Source of the DNA: CBFDCQ01 sp965603355
GTDB lineage: Bacteria > Hydrogenedentota > CAZGCA01 > CBFDCQ01
Direction of reading: 5' to 3'
Assembly (NCBI GenBank): GCA_965603355.1
Contig: CBFDCQ010000065.1
Coordinates: 1 to 19,133 of the forward strand
DNA: 19,133 nt
Shown here: in pieces, positions 14,826 through 19,133 of the stretch
Position numbering within the stretch: position 1 is the first letter of the stretch
Layout: each line of letters begins with the position of its first letter
Program-made: the position numbers and the translations under genes
The notes under the pieces: generated by a model
What the model was told of the DNA's origin: nothing
The model's database searches: none
What the model saw: the letters and a program-made list of their open reading frames with translations, nothing else

Positions 14826-15218
14826 TTACTTCCTCTTCAGGAAATGGGCCAGTCGGTTGCGAAGAACCTTCTCGTCAACCGGTTTCTCTATGTAATCCTC
14901 GGCCTCGATGCGCATGCCGGAGCCTACCGCGTATTGAGTTGAGGAGAAGTACTGCCCTACCGCCGTCAACATGAGCACCGGGATATTCGCGCAGTCAGGG
15001 TCGCTCTTCAGCTCCTCGCACGCCTTGAAACCGTCCTTCTCCGGCATCATTATGTCCAACACGATGGCGTTAGGTTTCTCGGCTCTTGCCTTCTCGACTC
15101 CTTCCTTACCGTTGTGCGCGACCAGGATCTCGTACGGCTCGTCCTTGAGCGCCATCTTGATCAGCGCAAGATCGTCCGGGTCGTCCTCAACAACCAGTAT
15201 CCTGAATTTCTCAGCCAT
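14826..15218 (-). CDS. CheY-like single-domain response regulator
   Basis: This 130-residue receiver domain has an acidic pocket (E11, D12, D13), phospho-acceptor D55 in VLDIMMPEKDG, T85 and K112 (EKP). There is no output domain, so it acts by protein contact or as a phosphorelay carrier. A clear ribosome binding site (GGGAGGAA) lies 7 nt before the ATG. Its TAA touches the ATG of the HdrA/QmoA-like gene, so expression is tied directly to the redox genes. It also carries a short insertion after T85 (GQYFSSTQYAVGSG), seen in some receivers. Its kinase is plausibly the hybrid protein encoded just upstream. Confidence 0.9.
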   Translation of the reverse strand: MAEKFRILVVEDDPDDLALIKMALKDEPYEILVAHNGKEGVEKARAEKPNAIVLDIMMPEKDGFKACEELKSDPDCANIPVLMLTAVGQYFSSTQYAVGSGMRIEAEDYIEKPVDEKVLRNRLAHFLKRK

Positions 15219-15276
15219 GCGTCGTTCCTCCCTTCTTGGGAATCCAGTCCACCCCCGCGACGCGCGGCGTCAGCCG
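15219..15276 (-). other. 58-bp gap with strong ribosome binding site
   Basis: No gene or promoter is seen. The GGGAGGAA sequence at the downstream edge is the ribosome binding site of the receiver gene that follows. Confidence 0.5.
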
Positions 15277-16359
15277 CTAATCGCGAAGCGGTAGCCATAC
15301 CGTGAACGTCGTTCCCTTTCCGATCTCACTCCTTACTTCGATACGCCCGCCGTGTGCCTCTACAATCTCCTTGACTATGGATAAGCCCAGTCCCGTGCCC
15401 GGCATAGACCGGGTCTGCTCGTTCTGACAGCGGTAGAACTCGTCAAAGATCTTGGCGATATCCGCCTCGGCGATACCGATACCCGTGTCCGATAGATCTA
15501 TTCGAACATCCGTGCGGTTTACGGTCGCCTTGAGTTCGACCGAGCCATTCTCCTTGTTGTATCTGAGAGCATTGTCCAACAGATTCGCAAACAGATGTTC
15601 GATCTGCTCTCTGTCCGCCACGATCGGAGGCAATTGGACATCCACATGCAGTCGTAATTGGATGCCTTTCTCCTGTGCGCGGACGTTCCAGCCCTCGGCG
15701 GCACACCTCACCAGGTCCTCCAGCTTGACCAGCTCACGTTTTGGCTGAATCTTTCTGGATTTGAGCTGGCTCAAGCTCAGAAGGTCCTCCAGCGACTGCA
15801 GGAGCGCTTCGGAGCGCTTCAGACACCGCTCCAGAACATTCCTCTTCTCCGTCTCGTCCGTGATAACACCCTTGAGCAGGTTATTCACGTACCCCTTGAT
15901 AACACCTACGGGCGATTTCAACTGATGGTATATCGTCAGTATGAAACGTTCCTTTTCTCTCTGTGCCTGCTCGGCGGCCTCGCGAAGATCGCGGTTTTCG
16001 AGCGCCTTGCCGACAACGGCTTCCAGTTCGTCAGGCGTGAAGGGCTTGCAGATATATTCGAAAGCCCCCTGCTTCATTGCCTTGATTGCGGTTTCCACGG
16101 TGGCAAACCCGGTGATCACGATCCTTATGGTCTTCGGCCTGACCTCCGCCAGCTTGCTGAGGAGGTCCATACCGGGCATGCCGGGCATCTTGAGGTCTAT
16201 CAAAGCGACATCGAAAGCTCTGCGTTCCGCCAGACGCAACCCTTCCTCGCCACTGCTCGCTGTCTCCACGTGGTATTCCTGCTCCGACAATATGGCACGG
16301 CAACTATTCAAAACGACACGTTCGTCGTCAACTACTAGGATGGACACGCTATTGGCCAT
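15277..16359 (-). CDS. Hybrid receiver-histidine kinase, soluble
   Basis: This 360-residue signalling protein begins with a receiver domain (D11, D12, phospho-acceptor D55 in LIDLKMPG, T83, K105), then a short coiled-coil-like linker (about 120-138). The kinase core has H-box histidine H145 (YHQLKSP), N-box N263 (LLDNALRY), DTGIGI (291-296) and GTGLGLSIV (321-329). No membrane segment or periplasmic sensor is present, so it is cytoplasmic and probably controlled by phosphorylation of its own receiver. H145 is preceded by Y rather than the common S. It starts with ATG overlapping the upstream receiver gene by 11 bp. It may phosphorylate the receiver proteins encoded on both sides. Confidence 0.92.
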   Translation of the reverse strand: MANSVSILVVDDERVVLNSCRAILSEQEYHVETASSGEEGLRLAERRAFDVALIDLKMPGMPGMDLLSKLAEVRPKTIRIVITGFATVETAIKAMKQGAFEYICKPFTPDELEAVVGKALENRDLREAAEQAQREKERFILTIYHQLKSPVGVIKGYVNNLLKGVITDETEKRNVLERCLKRSEALLQSLEDLLSLSQLKSRKIQPKRELVKLEDLVRCAAEGWNVRAQEKGIQLRLHVDVQLPPIVADREQIEHLFANLLDNALRYNKENGSVELKATVNRTDVRIDLSDTGIGIAEADIAKIFDEFYRCQNEQTRSMPGTGLGLSIVKEIVEAHGGRIEVRSEIGKGTTFTVWLPLRD

Positions 16360-16762
16360 TACCGTTAGTCCCCCAGCTCTGGGTCTCGTGCGTCAACTTC
16401 TTGAACGCACTCTCGACGGCGCTTTCTATCTCATCACCGTCTAGAGGCTTCATCGCGTAGAAGAAAACACCCTCATGTCTTATCCTCTGAGCCAGTTCAA
16501 CGGAACTGTCCGCAGACATCACAATGATTGGAACCCTCGGATTGATCTCTTTCACCAAGGGAATCATCTCGTATGCCTTCATCCCTGAAAGCTCCACGTC
16601 CAGCACGAGTATTCCGGTTGTCCTTTCGACCTCGCGGATGAGACCGCTGGCGGAATCCGTAGTTTTTACCTCGTAACCCTTTGTGCTCAATCGAACAAAC
16701 AACCGTTTGCGTACTTCCTCGTCGCTATCCGCCACTATGACAGAATTTGTTACCCCAGGCAT
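16349..16762 (-). CDS. Single-domain response regulator
   Basis: This 137-residue receiver protein has acidic residues D12 and D14, phospho-acceptor D55 (LVLDVELSG), S83 in place of the usual threonine, and K105 (AMKP). It lacks the common MPxxDG stretch after the acceptor. No output domain follows. A longer frame begins at 16855, but that start would lie inside the predicted sigma-54 promoter, and the extra 31 residues are unlike receivers, so ATG at 16762 is chosen; GGAG lies 11 nt upstream. It is the first gene after the promoter and therefore probably heads the long operon. Confidence 0.85.
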   Translation of the reverse strand: MPGVTNSVIVADSDEEVRKRLFVRLSTKGYEVKTTDSASGLIREVERTTGILVLDVELSGMKAYEMIPLVKEINPRVPIIVMSADSSVELAQRIRHEGVFFYAMKPLDGDEIESAVESAFKKLTHETQSWGTNGNGQ

Positions 16763-17064
16763 ATCCGCTCTATCTCCGATGCTCGCTAGGTTCTCACTCC
16801 CGTTCTGCTCCCGGCATCGAACCTTCCGCAACCATACACGCATGAAGTGTGCCAAGGCCGAAGCGAGACAATGTCGGGTGCGTACTGTCTGCGTAAGACC
16901 CTGCAGTAAAAAGACTTGACAGATCGCTCTGGTGATCGTGCATTACGACGGCAACGCGGAGGCCGTATATGATTGGCATACAGCGCAGGCCGCACTGAGC
17001 GTCTAACCTGCGGGTCTACAGGGAGGTATGGCAAGTATGCTATCCATATACATGAATATCGCGG
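16763..17064 (-). other. Intergenic regulatory region upstream of the long operon
   Basis: About 300 bp without a gene lie between the sigma-54 activator gene and the first receiver gene. It contains the -24/-12 promoter candidate (16840-16855) and sequence further upstream where activator sites would be expected. Weak inverted repeats are TCGTGCATTACGA at 16936-16948 and CGCAGG/CCTGCG at 16984-16989 and 17007-17012. Neither is long enough to call a binding site, and no T-tailed terminator for the activator gene is evident. Confidence 0.5.
16840..16855 (-). promoter_or_regulatory. Candidate sigma-54 (-24/-12) promoter
   Basis: The minus strand reads TTGGCACACTTCATGC. The -24 half TTGGCAC is perfect, and the invariant GG and GC are separated by exactly 10 nt. 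The -12 half is ATGC rather than TTGC. Transcription would start near 16829, giving a leader of about 67 nt before the ATG at 16762. A sigma-54 activator is encoded immediately upstream, which fits. Confidence 0.65.
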
Positions 17065-18474
17065 TTATACACGCTCCTTCCTCGTAGCCAAGGCGTACTT
17101 TCTCATCAACGCGTGGAAGTTTGTCCGTTGCATTCCGACTTCCTCGGCGGCTCGCGTAACGTTCCAATCGTTTCTCTTGAGAGCGTCGGTTACGAATGCC
17201 TTCTCGACATCTCGGATGGCCCTGTGTCGAACGTGCTCCCTCACCTTCTTCAGCTCCGCGTTGGTACGAGGGACCGCAATTTCACCGCTTGTGCGTCTTC
17301 CTTGAATTGTGACGGTTAGATGTTGCGGTTCGATGACGCTACCTTCAGTCATCACTACCAGTCTCTCGACCACATTCTCGACCTCCCTGACGTTACCCGG
17401 CCACTGGTATTGCACGAGAAGATCCATAGCTGCCGGCGATATCAAGGTCTCTTTCCCGTTGACGCGCCCACGATACTTCTCGAGGAAATGGTGAACCAGC
17501 GCCGGTATGTCCTCCCTTCGCTTCCTCAGCGGCGGCAGGAAAATCGGCACGACATTCAAGCGGTAGAACAACTCCTCTCTGAATATCTCCTCAGCTATCA
17601 TTGCCTCAAGGTTCTTGTTCGTGGCAGTAATCAGGCGGATGTCGGTCTTCTTGGTTTCGGTCCCGCCGACAGGTTTATACTCTCGCTCCTGCAATACGCG
17701 CAGAAGCTTGCTCTGAATCGGTAAAGTGATATTGCCTATCTCATCCAGAAAGAACGTACCTCCATTGGCAACTTCGAACAGTCCAGGCTTACTCACGACC
17801 GCTCCGGTGAAGGAGCCTTTCACATGGCCAAAAAGCTCGCTCTCGAGCAGGCTCTCTGTTAGTGCCGTGCAGTCTACAGAGACGAACTGCTCCTCGGAAC
17901 GAAGGCTATTGCTGTGAATTGCCTTCGCAATGAGCTCCTTCCCAGTGCCGCTCTCCCCGTAGATCAGAACCGTGCAGTCCGTGGGCGCCACTTTCTGGAT
18001 GACCGCGTATACCTCGCGCATCTTCTTGCTGCCGCCCACGATGTCGCCGAACTTGTAACCCTCTTCAAGCTGTGGTACTAGCTGGATGTTGGCTCGGCGT
18101 GACCGCTCGTTCTCCACGGCCTTAAGAAGCGCGGTGGTTAACTGGTCCGGAGTGAACGGTTTTGGAATATAATCGAACGCGCCTGATTTGATCGCATCGA
18201 CCGCCGTCTCTATGCTCGAGTAGCCGGTCATAATAATTCCCGCGACCGAAGGCGAACGTTCCTTTATCTTTCGGAAAAGGGTTATACCGTCACTGCCTGG
18301 CATTTTCAGGTCGGCAATCACCGCGTCAAAATCTTTCCCGTCCAGGATCCGCAGCGCCTCCGAAGATGAGTATGCAGTCGTCACCTCGCACCCTTCCTCC
18401 TTGAGTATTGCCTTGCAGCTCTTGCAGACTACATCCTCGTCGTCAACGATGAGGACCCTAATACCTTTCAACAT
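17065..18474 (-). CDS. NtrC-family sigma-54-dependent response regulator
   Basis: This 469-residue activator has three parts. The receiver (1-120) has D11, D12, phospho-acceptor D55, T83 and K105. The AAA+ domain (about 145-385) has Walker A GESGTGKE (173-180), the sigma-54 contact loop GSFTGA (220-225) and Walker B FFLDEIG (241-247). A Fis-type helix-turn-helix (about 437-457) ends the protein. The contact loop reads GSFTGA instead of the usual GAFTGA. It starts 3 bp after the stop of the histidine kinase gene, an obvious cognate pair. The sigma-54 promoter candidate just downstream suggests that it switches on the operon carrying the hydrogenase and MetFV genes. Confidence 0.95.
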   Translation of the reverse strand: MLKGIRVLIVDDEDVVCKSCKAILKEEGCEVTTAYSSSEALRILDGKDFDAVIADLKMPGSDGITLFRKIKERSPSVAGIIMTGYSSIETAVDAIKSGAFDYIPKPFTPDQLTTALLKAVENERSRRANIQLVPQLEEGYKFGDIVGGSKKMREVYAVIQKVAPTDCTVLIYGESGTGKELIAKAIHSNSLRSEEQFVSVDCTALTESLLESELFGHVKGSFTGAVVSKPGLFEVANGGTFFLDEIGNITLPIQSKLLRVLQEREYKPVGGTETKKTDIRLITATNKNLEAMIAEEIFREELFYRLNVVPIFLPPLRKRREDIPALVHHFLEKYRGRVNGKETLISPAAMDLLVQYQWPGNVREVENVVERLVVMTEGSVIEPQHLTVTIQGRRTSGEIAVPRTNAELKKVREHVRHRAIRDVEKAFVTDALKRNDWNVTRAAEEVGMQRTNFHALMRKYALATRKERV

Positions 18475-18477
18475 GAC

Positions 18478-19133
18478 TCAGCTTAACTCCTCAACCGGCA
18501 GGTTCACGGTAAACGTGCTGCCTTTTTCCACGCGACTCTGCACCTCAATGTTTCCGCTATGTCTCGCAACGATACCGTAGCTAACCGCCAGGCCGAGCCC
18601 GGTTCCCTTGCTGGCATCCTTGGTAGTGAAGAACGGATCAAATACCTTGCCAATATCATCAGGAGCGATACCACACCCCGTATCGGCGAACTCGACCTTT
18701 ACAAAGTCGCCTGCCCGCGCGCTGTTGGTAGCAATAGTCAGGGTACCTCCATCTGGCATCGCGTCTATCGCATTTACAAGTATGTTGACGAAAACTTGTT
18801 GTATTTGTCCTTTGTCCAACATGACGTCCGGCAGATGGTGATTGAGCTTCTTGACGACCTCAACGTTCTGCACCAGCGCCTGGTTCTCCGTCAGGCGCAG
18901 CGATTCTTCCAGAACGCTCTTGACATCGGCGCGGACTTTATTGGGCTCGGTCTGCCGCGCGAAGTCAAGAAGCCCTCTCACGATTTGTTTGCAGCGAGAC
19001 GTCTGGTCGACTATCGTTTCCAGAGCCTCTCTTCGGGGATCATCGCCACCGCACTTCCTCAAGAGCAGGTGGCCGAATGTCAGCACGCCGGTCAACGGGT
19101 TGTTGATCTCGTGGGCCACGCCGGCTGCCAGCC
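18478..19133 (-). CDS. Sensor histidine kinase, C-terminal part (cut by window edge)
   Basis: About 217 residues of the kinase core are visible. The H-box LAAGVAHEINNPL is at the extreme edge and is typical of NtrB-like kinases. An N-box with VNAIDAMPDGG, then DTGCGI, FDPFFTTK and GTGLGLAVSYGI follow. The GTG that could be taken as a start encodes the V of the H-box and is internal, so the sensor domain lies beyond 19133 and the signal it detects cannot be deduced. It overlaps no gene and ends 3 bp before the sigma-54 activator start, so it is almost certainly that regulator's partner kinase. Confidence 0.93.
   Translation of the reverse strand, partial: LAAGVAHEINNPLTGVLTFGHLLLRKCGGDDPRREALETIVDQTSRCKQIVRGLLDFARQTEPNKVRADVKSVLEESLRLTENQALVQNVEVVKKLNHHLPDVMLDKGQIQQVFVNILVNAIDAMPDGGTLTIATNSARAGDFVKVEFADTGCGIAPDDIGKVFDPFFTTKDASKGTGLGLAVSYGIVARHSGNIEVQSRVEKGSTFTVNLPVEELS

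Noticed and set aside
16763..17064. Activator binding sites or a terminator from short inverted repeats
   Set aside because: The repeats have arms of only 4-6 bp and no T run, so they are mentioned but not called.

Overview
The window reads as one long, tightly packed bacterial locus, with every convincing gene on the minus strand (transcribed from position 19133 towards 1). It encodes an Fe-S/flavin electron-transfer system joined to the methyl branch of the Wood-Ljungdahl pathway, preceded by two-component signalling genes. A sigma-54-dependent regulator and several receiver/histidine kinase proteins make the host a bacterium. MetF/MetV beside Hdr-type genes and a group 3c-like [NiFe] hydrogenase suggest an anaerobe with a Wood-Ljungdahl pathway (acetogen, syntroph or autotrophic sulfate-reducer type). 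The phylum cannot be read from the window.

Layout in transcription order. (1) 19133-17065: C-terminal part of a histidine kinase, then an NtrC-type sigma-54 activator. (2) 17064-16763: about 300 bp without a gene, containing a good -24/-12 (sigma-54) promoter candidate facing the downstream genes. (3) 16762-14826: a receiver protein, a receiver-histidine kinase hybrid and a CheY-like receiver. (4) 14825-12031: two HdrA/Qmo-like flavoproteins and an MvhD-like protein. (5) 11942-9845: MetV, MetF and HdrC. (6) 9750-3659: a NuoE/NuoF/NuoG-like NADH-oxidising module whose NuoE and NuoG homologues are fused to pieces of HdrA. (7) 3662-306: MvhD, hydrogenase small subunit, hydrogenase large subunit and its maturation protease. 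(8) 305-1: no gene; a tRNA-like fragment and a tandem 13-bp repeat that may be an insertion-sequence end.

Together the genes could make one or more complexes linking H2 (MvhAG), NAD(H) (NuoF-like), ferredoxin (many 2x[4Fe-4S] modules) and methylene-tetrahydrofolate (MetF/MetV) through HdrA flavins, as in flavin-based electron bifurcation. No HdrB is present, so a classic heterodisulfide reductase is not encoded here.

The most unusual point is that one HdrA appears split in two. Its FAD-binding N-terminal part with the first [4Fe-4S] motif is fused in front of NuoE. Its remaining part, starting just after that motif, is fused behind NuoG and followed by a second HdrA module. The nuoE-F-G set therefore looks inserted into an HdrA coding sequence. 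Stop/start overlaps and abutting genes suggest much of the set is translated in a coupled way.
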